Assembly: GCA_947385775.1 (NCBI GenBank)
Contig: CANDMI010000003.1
Location: 26,393-90,392, forward strand
Length of the DNA stretch: 64,000 bases
Source of the DNA: an uncultured Eubacterium sp.
GTDB lineage: Bacteria; Bacillota; Clostridia; Lachnospirales; Lachnospiraceae
Direction of reading: 5' to 3'
Positions 38,501 through 48,139 of this stretch are shown here, in pieces (the stretch's first letter is position 1; each line of letters starts with the position of its first letter). The position numbers were made by a program, and so were the translations under genes. A model generated the notes under the pieces. That model saw only the letters and a list, made by a program, of their open reading frames with translations, did not search any database and was not told the origin of the DNA.

Positions 38501-38531
38501 TAGGATGGTATATGAAAGAGGTGGCGAAATT

Positions 38532-38537
38532 TATAAT
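38532..38537 (+). promoter_or_regulatory. -10 box of the locus B promoter
   Basis: A perfect TATAAT lies 50 bp before the GH94 gene, but the -35 position (TATATG near 38509) does not match sigma-A. This fits a promoter that needs an activator such as the divergent AraC protein. Confidence 0.5.
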
Positions 38538-38587
38538 AAAAAGATAGTTTTAGACCATTAAATATAGAAAAAAGGAGACACCCAATC

Positions 38588-41002
38588 ATGAACTACGGCT
38601 ATTTTGACGACAAAAACCGCGAATACGTGATCACCCGCCCGGATACCCCGGCTCCATGGGCAAACTATTTAGGCTCGCCGGAGTATGGCGCAGTCATTTC
38701 CAATAACGCGGGCGGCTACAGCTTTGCCAAATCCGGCGCAAACGGCAGGATACTGCGCTATATCTTCAACCAGTTTGACCAGCCTGGGCGTTATATGTAC
38801 ATACGGGACAACGACAGTAAAGACTACTGGTCCGCGTCCTGGCAGCCGGTGGGCAAGGACTTATCCGAGTATAAAAGCGAATGCCGCCACGGAACAGCCT
38901 ATACGAAAATGCTTACGGACTACAGCGGCATTTATTCTAAAGCGCTTTATTATGTGCCGCTGGACGAATCCTACGAGGTGTGGGAGCTGAGCGTAAAAAA
39001 CCTTTCCGGTTCCGTCCGGAATTTATCGGTTACCGGATATGCGGAATTTACCAACAACAGCAACTATGAGCAGGACCAGGTAAACCTGCAATATTCCCAG
39101 TTTATTACCAGGACAAAATTTGTGGAAAACCGGATCTGCCAGATCATACACGGCAACCTGGACGGCCTGCGGGACGGGGAGGATGTAGACGATAAGATCG
39201 TAACCCAGCGCTTTTTTGGAATGACGGGAGAGGCGGTGGATTCCTACTGCGGGGATAAAGAAAGCTTCCTTGGACGCTACCATGGCTATGGTAACCCGGA
39301 CGGAGTTGTTTTGGGAAAGCTTTCCGGGGAGCTTAGCTATAACGAAAACGGCTGCGGCGCGCTGGCGGCTTCCATTACGCTTGCGCCTGGGGAGGAAAAG
39401 ACCGTGGCGTTTATACTCGGCATGAAATATGACGCGCAGGCGCAAAGCATATTGGAGCGCTACCAAAACCCAAAGGAAGCCTGCGCGGCGGATTTAGAAA
39501 AGCTTGTTTCCTACTGGCATGGCAAATTGTCGCATTTTCAGGTAAAAACTCCAAGCGAAGCCTTTAATACGATGGTCAATACCTGGAACGCCTATAACTG
39601 TTTTATGACCTTTATCTGGTCAAGGGCGGCTTCCTTTACTTACTGCGGGCTGCGAAACGGATACGGATACCGGGATACGGTGCAGGACATCCAGGGAATC
39701 ATCCATCTGGCGCCTGAGATGGCGGTGGAAAAAATACGGTTTATGCTTTCCGCCCAGGTGGATAACGGCGGCGGGCTTCCGCTGGTAAAATTTACCCACA
39801 ACCCGGGGCATGAGGATACGCCGGATGACGCATCCTATGTACAAGAAACCGGGCATCCGGCATACCGCGCGGACGATGCGCTGTGGCTGTTTCCAACGGT
39901 TTATAAATATATTTCCGAATCCGGGGATCTGGAGTTTATCGACGAAGTAATCCCGTTTGCAAACAAAGACGAGGGCAGCGTCTATGAGCATTTAAAACGC
40001 GCCATTGATTTTTCCATGAACCATCTAGGCAGGCACGGTATGCCGGCGGGGCTGTACGCGGACTGGAATGACTGCCTAAGGCTTGGAAAAGAAGGGGAAT
40101 CCTCCTTTGTGGCGTTCCAGTTTTATTACGCGATGACGATCTTAAAGAAATTTGCGGAATACAAAAAGGATACGGATTATATAAGCTATTTAGACCAGCA
40201 GCAGGAAAAATTAGGCTCCTGTTTGCAGGAATTATGCTGGGACGGCGACCGGTTTATCCGTGGGTTTACGGAAAAAGGAGAGGTGATCGGAAAGCATACC
40301 GACCCGGAGGCAAATATCTGGTTAAATCCGCAAAGCTGGTCTGTGATCAGCGGGTTTGCAAAAGAAGCCCAGGCGGATACGGCGTTAAATACGGTATATG
40401 AAAAGCTGAATACGGAGTACGGCGCGCTGCTTATGGCTCCGCCTTATCATAAACATGCGTTTGACGGGGCGCTTGCGGTCATTTATAATGCAGGGGTAAA
40501 GGAAAACGCGGGCATATTTTCCCAGTCCCAGGGCTGGATCATATTAGCCGAGGCGCTGCGCGGGCATGGAAACCGGGCGTTTGGCTATTTTATGGAAAAC
40601 GCTCCGGCGGCGCAAAATGACCGGGCACAAATCCGCAAATTAGAGCCATACTGTTACGGGCAGTTTACGGAAGGAAAGGACAGCCCGCATTTTGGACGTT
40701 CTCATGTGCACTGGCTGACGGGCACGGCGTCCACGGTTATGGTGGGCTGTGTGGAAGGCATCTTAGGGATGCGTCCGGACTTTTACGGCCTTAAGATCGA
40801 GCCTGCGATCCCGGCGCAGTGGGATGGATTTGAAATCGACAAAGACTTCCGTGGAAAACACCTTCATATTGTGGTAAATAACCATGGACATGCGCAGACA
40901 GGCTGTAAAAAGGTGCTTGTTGACGGGAAGGAGATAGAAGGAAATTATATTTTGGCACAATTATTAAAGGAAAATTCAGAAATTGTTGTGGAAATCTCCT
41001 AA
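38588..41002 (+). CDS. GH94 phosphorylase, cellobiose-phosphorylase-like
   Basis: 804 residues, the usual length of cellobiose phosphorylase, cytosolic. It starts MNYGYFDDKNREYVITRPDTP, which closely resembles clostridial cellobiose phosphorylases, and carries ECRHGTAYTKM, the ADWNDCLRLG motif (DWND at 492-495) with the catalytic Asp, and the late QFTEGKDSPHFGRSHVHWLTGTAS segment. The reaction would be cellobiose plus phosphate to glucose-1-phosphate and glucose. It heads locus B, followed by a sugar ABC importer and GH3. Related members act on other beta-linked dimers, so cellobiose is the best guess, not certain. Confidence 0.88.
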   Translation: MNYGYFDDKNREYVITRPDTPAPWANYLGSPEYGAVISNNAGGYSFAKSGANGRILRYIFNQFDQPGRYMYIRDNDSKDYWSASWQPVGKDLSEYKSECRHGTAYTKMLTDYSGIYSKALYYVPLDESYEVWELSVKNLSGSVRNLSVTGYAEFTNNSNYEQDQVNLQYSQFITRTKFVENRICQIIHGNLDGLRDGEDVDDKIVTQRFFGMTGEAVDSYCGDKESFLGRYHGYGNPDGVVLGKLSGELSYNENGCGALAASITLAPGEEKTVAFILGMKYDAQAQSILERYQNPKEACAADLEKLVSYWHGKLSHFQVKTPSEAFNTMVNTWNAYNCFMTFIWSRAASFTYCGLRNGYGYRDTVQDIQGIIHLAPEMAVEKIRFMLSAQVDNGGGLPLVKFTHNPGHEDTPDDASYVQETGHPAYRADDALWLFPTVYKYISESGDLEFIDEVIPFANKDEGSVYEHLKRAIDFSMNHLGRHGMPAGLYADWNDCLRLGKEGESSFVAFQFYYAMTILKKFAEYKKDTDYISYLDQQQEKLGSCLQELCWDGDRFIRGFTEKGEVIGKHTDPEANIWLNPQSWSVISGFAKEAQADTALNTVYEKLNTEYGALLMAPPYHKHAFDGALAVIYNAGVKENAGIFSQSQGWIILAEALRGHGNRAFGYFMENAPAAQNDRAQIRKLEPYCYGQFTEGKDSPHFGRSHVHWLTGTASTVMVGCVEGILGMRPDFYGLKIEPAIPAQWDGFEIDKDFRGKHLHIVVNNHGHAQTGCKKVLVDGKEIEGNYILAQLLKENSEIVVEIS

Positions 41003-41131
41003 ATTCATATTAGGGCATGATTTTAACATTTTTTGCATTGCAATGGTATAACCGAAAAGATAAATTTTTTATAATCTTTATATCAAATAAATAAACAATA
41101 TTAAATTCATTTATTTAAAGGAGGATTTATT

Positions 41132-42583
41132 ATGAAGAAGAGATTGGTGTGTATGCTGCTTACGGCGGCGATGGCGGCGAGTGTGTTTGTTGGCTGCGGA
41201 AGCGGGGGCAAGGATGATTCATCGGGGGATAAGCAGACTGCGGACAAAGGGGACGCAAACGACGGGGATACCGGCTCGGATTCCGAATCTGGCGGTGATT
41301 TTGAGGGCGAAGGAAAGGTCATTAATATCTATAGCTGGAACAATGAATTCCGTGAACGTGTAGACGCAATCTATCCGGAAGTAGAGAAAACGTCGAAAGA
41401 CGGTACGGTCACAACGTTAAAAGACGGTACGGAAATCCACTGGATTGTGAATCCAAATCAGGACGGGGTATACCAGCAGAAGCTGGACGAAGCGCTGGGC
41501 AACCAGGCAAGCGCGTCTGACGACGATAAAGTAGATATTTTCCTTGCGGAGACAGATTACGTGTATAAGTATACGGATGCGGATGTGGACGTTGCGATGC
41601 CGCTTACGGACCTTGGCATTGACCCGGACAAAGACCTTGCTGACCAGTATGATTTTACCAAGGTAGTAGCATCCGACGCAAACGGGGTACAGAGGGCTTC
41701 TACCTGGCAGTGCTGCCCGGGGCTTTTGGTATACCGGCGCGACATCGCAAAAGAGGTGTTTGGCACAGACGATCCGACAGAGATTGGTGAAAAGGTAAAA
41801 GACTGGGATACGATGAAGGCAACGGCAAAAGAATTAAAAGATGCCGGATATTATACTTTCTCTTCTTATGCAGACACCTTCCGGTTATATGGCAACAGTA
41901 TTTCACAGCCGTGGGTGGAAAATGGTTCTACTGTATTAAAAATAGACCAAAAGATTATGGACTGGGTAAATGATTCCAAAGAATGGCTGGATGCAGGCTA
42001 TCTGGATAAAAAGGTAAAAGGCCAGTTTAATGACGACTGGAACAAAGCAATGGGCTCAGCTTCAAAGGTATTTGCATTCCTTTTCCCGGCATGGGGCATT
42101 GATTTCCAGTTGAAGAAAAACTGGGACGGCGAAGATGGCGTCTGGGCAGTTACGAATGCCCCGCAGGATTATAATTGGGGGGGTTCATATATCCTGGCAT
42201 GTCAGGGGACGGATAATCCGAAATATATTAAGGACATTATGCTTTCCTTAACAGGGGATAAGGATAATTTGTTAAAGATTTCAAAGAAATTCTTAGATTA
42301 TACGAATACCCGCAGCGGTATGCAGGAAGCCGCAGAGGACAGTAAAACCTATGCATCTGATTTCCTCGGAGGCCAGAATACATTTGAATACTTCGCTCCG
42401 GCGGCAGAAGGCGTACAGATGGCCCCGCTTTCCGCATATGACCAGGGGTGCGTAGAGCTGATTCAGAATGCCTTCAGCGATTACTTACAGGGACAGATTG
42501 ATTTTGACAAAGCAAAACAGAATTTTGAAACAGCCATAAGGGAACGTTATGCAGATCTGACAGAAATCCAGTGGCCGGAATAA
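41132..42583 (+). CDS. Carbohydrate ABC transporter substrate-binding lipoprotein
   Basis: 483 residues. A lipoprotein signal with the lipidated Cys in FVGCGSGG (about residue 24), an acidic Gly/Asp/Ser linker to about 60, then a type II solute-binding fold of the CUT1 oligosaccharide class (KVINIYSWNNEFRERV). Length and the AraC/GH94 context suggest beta-glucan oligosaccharides. RBS AAAGGAGG. It is followed by two hairpins before the permease genes. Confidence 0.9.
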   Translation: MKKRLVCMLLTAAMAASVFVGCGSGGKDDSSGDKQTADKGDANDGDTGSDSESGGDFEGEGKVINIYSWNNEFRERVDAIYPEVEKTSKDGTVTTLKDGTEIHWIVNPNQDGVYQQKLDEALGNQASASDDDKVDIFLAETDYVYKYTDADVDVAMPLTDLGIDPDKDLADQYDFTKVVASDANGVQRASTWQCCPGLLVYRRDIAKEVFGTDDPTEIGEKVKDWDTMKATAKELKDAGYYTFSSYADTFRLYGNSISQPWVENGSTVLKIDQKIMDWVNDSKEWLDAGYLDKKVKGQFNDDWNKAMGSASKVFAFLFPAWGIDFQLKKNWDGEDGVWAVTNAPQDYNWGGSYILACQGTDNPKYIKDIMLSLTGDKDNLLKISKKFLDYTNTRSGMQEAAEDSKTYASDFLGGQNTFEYFAPAAEGVQMAPLSAYDQGCVELIQNAFSDYLQGQIDFDKAKQNFETAIRERYADLTEIQWPE

Positions 42584-42603
42584 ACGTTTCAAGCCTTCCT
42601 ATC

Positions 42604-42672
42604 GCCTGCATGAGAAATGCGCAGGCAGTATAGCGGCTGGCTATTTGGCGCGGCCAGTTGCGCTGCGCCAAA
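42604..42672 (+). promoter_or_regulatory. Two hairpins between binding-protein and permease genes
   Basis: GCCTGC/GCAGGC (42604-42609, 42621-42626) and TTTGGCGC/GCGCCAAA (42644-42651, 42665-42672) form consecutive stems without a T-run. Such structures commonly protect the binding-protein mRNA end, so that it is made in excess over the permeases. Confidence 0.55.
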
Positions 42673-42702
42673 ACATAGAATCATAGAAAGGAATGACTGA
42701 TT

Positions 42703-43653
42703 ATGAAAAAGAAAGGCGGAAGTATCGATTACTCAAAATGGGGATATATATTTATTCTTCCTTTTTTTGTATGTTTTTTCATTTTTTCTTTTATTCCCCT
42801 GTTAGATACGATTCGTTACAGCTTTTTTGAATATTACCGGTCGGGGTTAAAAGAAATCGGGCCGAATTTCATAGGGATGACGAATTATGTCGAACTGCTG
42901 AAATCGGATATGTTAAAATACGCGGCGAATACGTTTATTTTATGGATGATCGGGTTTATCCCGCAGATCGTGATCGCGCTTTTGCTTGCGTCCTGGTTTG
43001 TAGACGTACGCCTGAAAATCCATGGAACCCAGTTTTTTAAAGTCATTATCTATCTGCCGAACCTGATCATGGCGTCCGCGTTTGCAATGCTGTTTTTCAC
43101 GATGTTTTCTACAAACGGGCCGGTGAATGAGATTTTGGTGTCTTTAGGATTTATAAAAGAGCCGATCGATTTTCTTGGCTCCGTATTCGGCACAAGGGCA
43201 TTGGTCGGATTAATGAACTTTTTGATGTGGTTTGGAAATACGACGATCATGCTGATGGCGGCCATCATGGGCATCAGCCCGGATATTTTCGAGGCTGCCG
43301 AGCTGGACGGATGCAACAGCACGAAGCGGTTTTTCCATATTACGCTTCCGATGATCCGCCCGATTTTAGCGTATACTCTGATCACCTCCATTATCGGCGG
43401 GCTTCAGATGTTTGACGTTCCGCAGATTTTGACCAATGGGCAGGGCACGCCGGACCGTACCTCGATGACGCTGATTATGTTTTTGAACAGCCATTTAAAG
43501 AGCAAAAACTATGGTATGGCGGGTGCGTTATCCGTTTATCTGTTTATCGTGGCGGGCATCTTGTGTTTTCTTACATATAAGATCACAAACGACGACGACC
43601 CGGATGGCTCTAAGGCGGCTGCCAAAAAAGCAAAAAAAGCAGGAAGGAGATAG
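42703..43653 (+). CDS. Sugar ABC transporter permease, MalF-type
   Basis: 316 residues with six hydrophobic helices; the first is YIFILPFFVCFFIFSFIPLL. The ATPase-docking EAA loop reads EAAELDGCNSTKRFFHITLPMI at about 204-225. The charged C-terminus is rich in Lys and Ala. It partners the next permease. There is no ATPase gene in the locus, so a shared MsmK-like ATPase encoded elsewhere is expected. Confidence 0.93.
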   Translation: MKKKGGSIDYSKWGYIFILPFFVCFFIFSFIPLLDTIRYSFFEYYRSGLKEIGPNFIGMTNYVELLKSDMLKYAANTFILWMIGFIPQIVIALLLASWFVDVRLKIHGTQFFKVIIYLPNLIMASAFAMLFFTMFSTNGPVNEILVSLGFIKEPIDFLGSVFGTRALVGLMNFLMWFGNTTIMLMAAIMGISPDIFEAAELDGCNSTKRFFHITLPMIRPILAYTLITSIIGGLQMFDVPQILTNGQGTPDRTSMTLIMFLNSHLKSKNYGMAGALSVYLFIVAGILCFLTYKITNDDDPDGSKAAAKKAKKAGRR

Positions 43654-43656
43654 ATT

Positions 43657-44502
43657 ATGGATTCTAAAGTCGCAAGCCGTGCAAGAAGTATTTTTGCGCA
43701 TATCGTGCTGATTATTTTGTCCTTTATGTGCCTGTTTTTCTTTTATATCCTGTTTGTCAACGCGACGCGTTCCCATGCGGACCTGCAAAAAGGTTTTTCC
43801 GCGCTGCCGGGGAGTTCTTTGCTGACGAACTTAAATAATGTGGCAAACGACGGCACATTTCCGATGTTTCGGGGGATCATAAACAGCCTGATCGTTTCCG
43901 GCTGTTCCGCGGCTCTTTGCACGTATTTTTCAGCATTGACAGCCTATGGCTTATACGTATATAATTTTAAATTGAAAAAGGTAGCGTTTACCTTTATCAT
44001 GGCGATCCTCGTAATGCCGACACAGGTTACGGCAATGGGCTTTTTACGGTTGATCACAAATATGGGAATGTATGATTCCCTGCTTCCTTTGATCATTCCG
44101 TCGATCGCCTCTCCGTCTATCTTTTATTTTATGTACAGCTACCTGCAATCCTCCCTCCCGCTTTCTCTTGTGGAGGCCGCAAGGATAGACGGCTGCCGGG
44201 AATTTATGACCTTCAACCGCATCGTAATTCCGATCATGAAACCGGCGATCGCGGTACAGGCTATTTTTTCCTTCGTAGGTTCCTGGAACAATTACTTCGT
44301 TCCGGCGCTGGTCATCCAGTCCAAAGATAAGATGACCATACCGATTTTGATCGCAACGCTGCGCGGCGCGGATTATATGAACTTTGATATGGGCAAAATC
44401 TACATGATGATCGCGATTGCGATCGTGCCGATCATTTTGGTGTATTTGCTGCTTTCAAAGTATATCATCGCGGGCGTGACGCTTGGCGGCGTGAAGGAGT
44501 AA
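43657..44502 (+). CDS. Sugar ABC transporter permease, MalG-type
   Basis: 281 residues, six helices, EAA loop EAARIDGCREFMTFNRIVIPIM at about 170-191. It starts three bases after the previous stop, with AAGGAGATAG as ribosome site lying in the end of that gene. It ends 227 bp before the GH3 gene, and a terminator-like hairpin lies between. Confidence 0.93.
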   Translation: MDSKVASRARSIFAHIVLIILSFMCLFFFYILFVNATRSHADLQKGFSALPGSSLLTNLNNVANDGTFPMFRGIINSLIVSGCSAALCTYFSALTAYGLYVYNFKLKKVAFTFIMAILVMPTQVTAMGFLRLITNMGMYDSLLPLIIPSIASPSIFYFMYSYLQSSLPLSLVEAARIDGCREFMTFNRIVIPIMKPAIAVQAIFSFVGSWNNYFVPALVIQSKDKMTIPILIATLRGADYMNFDMGKIYMMIAIAIVPIILVYLLLSKYIIAGVTLGGVKE

Positions 44503-44632
44503 GTGTAAGGGGTAAATTAGCAACAGGCGTTTGCAGCTTTGTGTGATCTTGGAATAAAAAAGCGGCAAACGGGCAGTCTTATAATAAAAGTTGGGATAAA
44601 TATATAGGTTATTGCAGCAGTGCGGTAACAAG

Positions 44633-44672
44633 ATCCGGCTCATTCAAATATTTTGTAATGGGCCGGATTTTG
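44633..44672 (+). terminator. Hairpin before the GH3 gene
   Basis: ATCCGGCTCATT and AATGGGCCGGAT (44633-44644, 44657-44668) form a stem followed by TTTTGG. It lies 130 bp after the permease stop and 58 bp before GH3. It may end or attenuate the transporter transcript. Confidence 0.6.
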
Positions 44673-44729
44673 GCATATTTAATTATACTTTGCGGCAAAA
44701 ACGCCGCAGCTGTAACAAAAGGAGGTTAT

Positions 44730-47183
44730 ATGGTCAAAAGAAATTGGGCGCACAGTGGAGCCCTTGTGAAAGAGCCGGGACAGCGAGAGCTTGCCCATGG
44801 CGCGTTTGCAAGGCGCGCGGCGGCAGAGGGCATGGTTTTATTAAAAAATGAGGGCATACTGCCATTTGCAGAATCCGCGTCCATCGCGCTGCTTGGCGCG
44901 GGCGCGGGAAGGACAGTCAAAGGGGGCATTGGCTCCGGGGATGTGAATAACCGGGAAAGCGTTTCGATTTACAAAGGCTTTCAGGACGCGGGAAGGGCCG
45001 TTACAAGCGCGGAGTGGCTTGATGATTATGAAACGCGCTATGAAGCCGCAAGGGAAGCTTGGAAGCGGAAGGTTTTAAAAGAAGCGGGGCAGGTGGAAAA
45101 CCCGTTTGACGCATACGCCGCAAATCCGTTTTTGCTGCCGCAGGGACGAAAGATCAAGACGGAAGACGTAAAGGGCGCGGACGGCGCGGTTTATGTGCTA
45201 AGCCGCATTTCTGGCGAAGGAAAGGACAGGAGACGGGAAGAAGGAGACTATGATCTAAGCGCGAAGGAGCGGGAGGATCTTTTATTTTTAAATAGCCAGG
45301 GCATTCCGACGGTGCTCATTTTAAACGCCGGAGGGCCGGTGGAGCTTTCGGGGATCTTGCAGGAGGCCGAATGCATCCGGGGGATTTTAAATATTTCCCT
45401 GCCGGGGCAGGAGGGGGGCCATGCGGTGGCGGACGTGCTGTTTGGCGAAGCCATGCCAGGGGGCAGGCTTACGATGACATGGGCAAAGCGTTATGAAGAC
45501 TACCCGTCGGCTTTGGATTACAGTTATTTAAACGGAGATTTGCAGACAGAGGAATACCGGGAAGGGATTTACGTTGGATATAGACATTTTGACAGCTTTG
45601 GCGTAGAGCCGCTGTTTCCGTTTGGCTATGGGCTTTCCTATACGTCCTTTTCCATGGAGCTTACGGATATCCGGGTTGTGGGCGCGGATGTGGAAATTAC
45701 GGTCTGCGTGGAAAATACAGGGGAGCGCTACAGCGGAAAAGAAGTGGTGCAGGCATACGTAACGCCGCCGCAGACCGGGCGCGCGATGGAATGCAAAAGG
45801 CTTGCCGGCTTTGCAAAGACCGGGGAAATACCTCCAAAGGGCAAACAGCAGGTTACGGTGATAATTTCGCAAAAACAGCTTGCAAGCTTTGACGAACATG
45901 CGCATGCATGGGTGGCGGAGGCTGGGACATATGGCATATGGATCGGGGAGCATTCCGCTTCCTTGCGGCTGTGCGCGCTGCTTGAGATCTCAAAGCGGGC
46001 GGTGATCGAGCAAACGCGGGAGTTAGACTGGGAATTTCTCCAAGATCCTGGCGCAGCCGAAATTGCGGCAAATAAAGCGGAGGAATGGCAGTCTGCGGCA
46101 AAGGAACGGGAAATCCCTGTTATAGCGTTTGCGCCGCGGGAAGAAAAAAGGAAAGTTTATCAGTCGCCATACGCGAAAGAACAGGACGTAAAGGAATTGC
46201 TGCCGCTTTTATATGGAAATATAACCGAAGGCGCAAGCAATCTTGGCTCCGCAGGCATCCGCGTGCCTGGCTCCGCGGGGGAGACGACGGAGGCGTTAGA
46301 GGAAAAATACGGCATCCGCTCCCTGATTATGGCGGACGGCCCGGCAGGGCTTCGGCTTCGGCAAAGCTACGAGGTGGATCGAAAAACCGATGCCGTATAT
46401 GGCGTGGGCGTGCTTGGCTCTTTGGAAAATGGATATTTAGAAGAAACGGCGCAGCATGAGGATGCGGATACGTATTATCAATATTGCACCGCGTTTCCGG
46501 TAGGGACGGCGCTTGCGCAGTCCTGGGACGTCGGGCTGATGCAGGAGTTTGGCCGGGCCATCGCCGTTGAAATGGAAGAGTTTCATGTAGACTTGTGGCT
46601 TGCGCCTGGCATGAACATCCAAAGAAACCCGCTATGCGGGCGCAATTTTGAATATTATTCCGAAGACCCGCTGCTGTCCGGAGTGTTGGCTGCGGCTGTG
46701 ACAAAAGGCGTGCAGCAGGACGGTTCGCGCGGCGTGACCATCAAGCATTTCGCCTGCAACAACCAGGAGGATAACCGTATGGGAGTAAATGTGCGCATTT
46801 CGGAGCGCGCGCTGCGGGAAATCTATTTGCGCGGCTTTGAAATAGCGGTAAAGGAAAGCGCGCCAGTCGCGATCATGTCCGCCTATAACTGCATAAACGG
46901 CACACACGCCGCAAACAGCCTGGAGCTTTGCACGAAAATAGCGCGCCAGGAGTGGGGATTTGAGGGCGTGATCATGTCCGACTGGAATACGACCGTGCCG
47001 GAGGATGGGAGCGTGGCATGGAAATGCGCGCAGGCCGGAAACGACATTATCATGCCGGGGAATCCAAGGGACGCGGAAAATATTTATGAAGCCTATGCCC
47101 AGGGCAGGCTGTCAGAGGAAGCGATCCGAAGCTGCGCTGGCAGGGTGATCGAGATGGTTCGAAGGCTTTGCGGTGAGAACTAG
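44730..47183 (+). CDS. GH3 beta-glucosidase with permuted domain order
   Basis: 817 residues, no signal peptide, cytosolic. In usual GH3 enzymes the TIM barrel comes first. Here the order is reversed: the alpha/beta sandwich domain (AAEGMVLLKNEGILPF near the start), then the Fn3-like domain about 280-390 (PFGYGLSYTSFSMEL, GKEVVQAYV), and last the TIM barrel about 480-817. The barrel carries ADGPAGLRL, NIQRNPLCGRNFEYYSEDP, TIKHFACNNQE and the nucleophile Asp751 in VIMSDWNT. This order is known from Butyrivibrio and Ruminococcus beta-glucosidases. I chose ATG 44730 because AAAGGAGG precedes it. It would release glucose from beta-linked oligomers not used by the phosphorylases. Confidence 0.92.
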   Translation: MVKRNWAHSGALVKEPGQRELAHGAFARRAAAEGMVLLKNEGILPFAESASIALLGAGAGRTVKGGIGSGDVNNRESVSIYKGFQDAGRAVTSAEWLDDYETRYEAAREAWKRKVLKEAGQVENPFDAYAANPFLLPQGRKIKTEDVKGADGAVYVLSRISGEGKDRRREEGDYDLSAKEREDLLFLNSQGIPTVLILNAGGPVELSGILQEAECIRGILNISLPGQEGGHAVADVLFGEAMPGGRLTMTWAKRYEDYPSALDYSYLNGDLQTEEYREGIYVGYRHFDSFGVEPLFPFGYGLSYTSFSMELTDIRVVGADVEITVCVENTGERYSGKEVVQAYVTPPQTGRAMECKRLAGFAKTGEIPPKGKQQVTVIISQKQLASFDEHAHAWVAEAGTYGIWIGEHSASLRLCALLEISKRAVIEQTRELDWEFLQDPGAAEIAANKAEEWQSAAKEREIPVIAFAPREEKRKVYQSPYAKEQDVKELLPLLYGNITEGASNLGSAGIRVPGSAGETTEALEEKYGIRSLIMADGPAGLRLRQSYEVDRKTDAVYGVGVLGSLENGYLEETAQHEDADTYYQYCTAFPVGTALAQSWDVGLMQEFGRAIAVEMEEFHVDLWLAPGMNIQRNPLCGRNFEYYSEDPLLSGVLAAAVTKGVQQDGSRGVTIKHFACNNQEDNRMGVNVRISERALREIYLRGFEIAVKESAPVAIMSAYNCINGTHAANSLELCTKIARQEWGFEGVIMSDWNTTVPEDGSVAWKCAQAGNDIIMPGNPRDAENIYEAYAQGRLSEEAIRSCAGRVIEMVRRLCGEN

Positions 47184-47213
47184 AATACGACAAGAGAAAA
47201 AATAGCGGATGAT

Positions 47214-47250
47214 TTGATTTTGTTTTGATTTTATTTTATTTTATTTGATA
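47214..47250. repeat. T-rich (TTTTA/TTTTG) simple repeat
   Basis: A run of TTTTG and TTTTA pentamers follows the GH3 gene. It is low-complexity DNA with no coding sign. Confidence 0.8.
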
Positions 47251-47268
47251 GACACAGGATTGTTTTAT

Positions 47269-47298
47269 AAAATAGGCAGGTTGTCCCTGCCTATTTTT
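47269..47298. terminator. Bidirectional terminator between GH3 and abiEii
   Basis: AAAATAGGCAGG and CCTGCCTATTTT pair around a short loop. A-run and T-run flanks allow it to work for both convergent transcripts; it reaches into the abiEii stop codon. Confidence 0.85.
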
Positions 47299-48139
47299 AA
47301 ATGATCGTCAAACTATCTATTAATTTTACAATCGTTTCACACACATCTTTAAACGTAATATCCGCTGCATATTCGAAATCTTTTTGATAATTGTTCCACT
47401 GTTTTTTCATAATATCGCTGTTTTTTACGGTGTCTATGATCCTATGGTAATCCTTAATTGCCATCGTGGAGCCGCGCTTATTCGCGGTTGCGTTTAATGC
47501 TGTCTTTAATGAATCCGTGTTTATATTAGAGGATTGAAGTTTAGCCAATATGTAAATATCGTAATAATCCCTTGGCCTCGTATTCTGGTCGCCTCTGGAT
47601 ATGACGGTTTCCAGTTTTTCAGCCATGATTGTCTCTAAGTTGTAAGCAAGCACGCAGATGCTTCGATCTTCTAAAAGAAGTTTCAATTGATATACGATTT
47701 CTTTTGGCGTAATCTTATCGCCTGTAGTGATATCCAGCTTTAAAGGAACTGCCATAGGGGGATAATTTGCAGATAAAGAAATACGATAGCCTGAATACAA
47801 GTCTCCCTCACGAATTTCTCCAATGCCGCGCATGTGAAAGCTCACATCATCCTCTAATTCTATTTGGCTGATTTCTGTAAACATTTTCCAGACAGTCTGC
47901 TCATTTACAGGCAGCCCCTTTATCGTCGCGTCCATATCCATAGTTGCCCTGCTGTCAAGACCAACCATTGCCGCGATTAAGAAACCGCCTTTTAGAATAA
48001 AATTCTGCTGATATTTGGAAACAGAGATTCGTTCCAGCAATCTTTCTAACATAAAATTTTGCATGACAAGCTGCGCCGATATATGCTTTTCTTTTGCAAG
48101 ATTTTTAATAGTGGCTTTCAGTTGCATGGCGTTTTTCAT
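47297..48139 (-). CDS. abiEii: AbiEii-type nucleotidyltransferase toxin
   Basis: 280 residues of the DUF1814 nucleotidyltransferase family, toxin of the AbiE abortive-infection type IV toxin-antitoxin system. Key motifs are LKGGFLIAAM (about 49-58), then the catalytic ATMDMDATI (about 65-73) and a later KLDITTGD. Its ATG overlaps the abiEi stop as ATGA, typical of this pair. These enzymes modify tRNA 3' ends with nucleotides in related systems. Confidence 0.9.
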   Translation of the reverse strand: MKNAMQLKATIKNLAKEKHISAQLVMQNFMLERLLERISVSKYQQNFILKGGFLIAAMVGLDSRATMDMDATIKGLPVNEQTVWKMFTEISQIELEDDVSFHMRGIGEIREGDLYSGYRISLSANYPPMAVPLKLDITTGDKITPKEIVYQLKLLLEDRSICVLAYNLETIMAEKLETVISRGDQNTRPRDYYDIYILAKLQSSNINTDSLKTALNATANKRGSTMAIKDYHRIIDTVKNSDIMKKQWNNYQKDFEYAADITFKDVCETIVKLIDSLTII

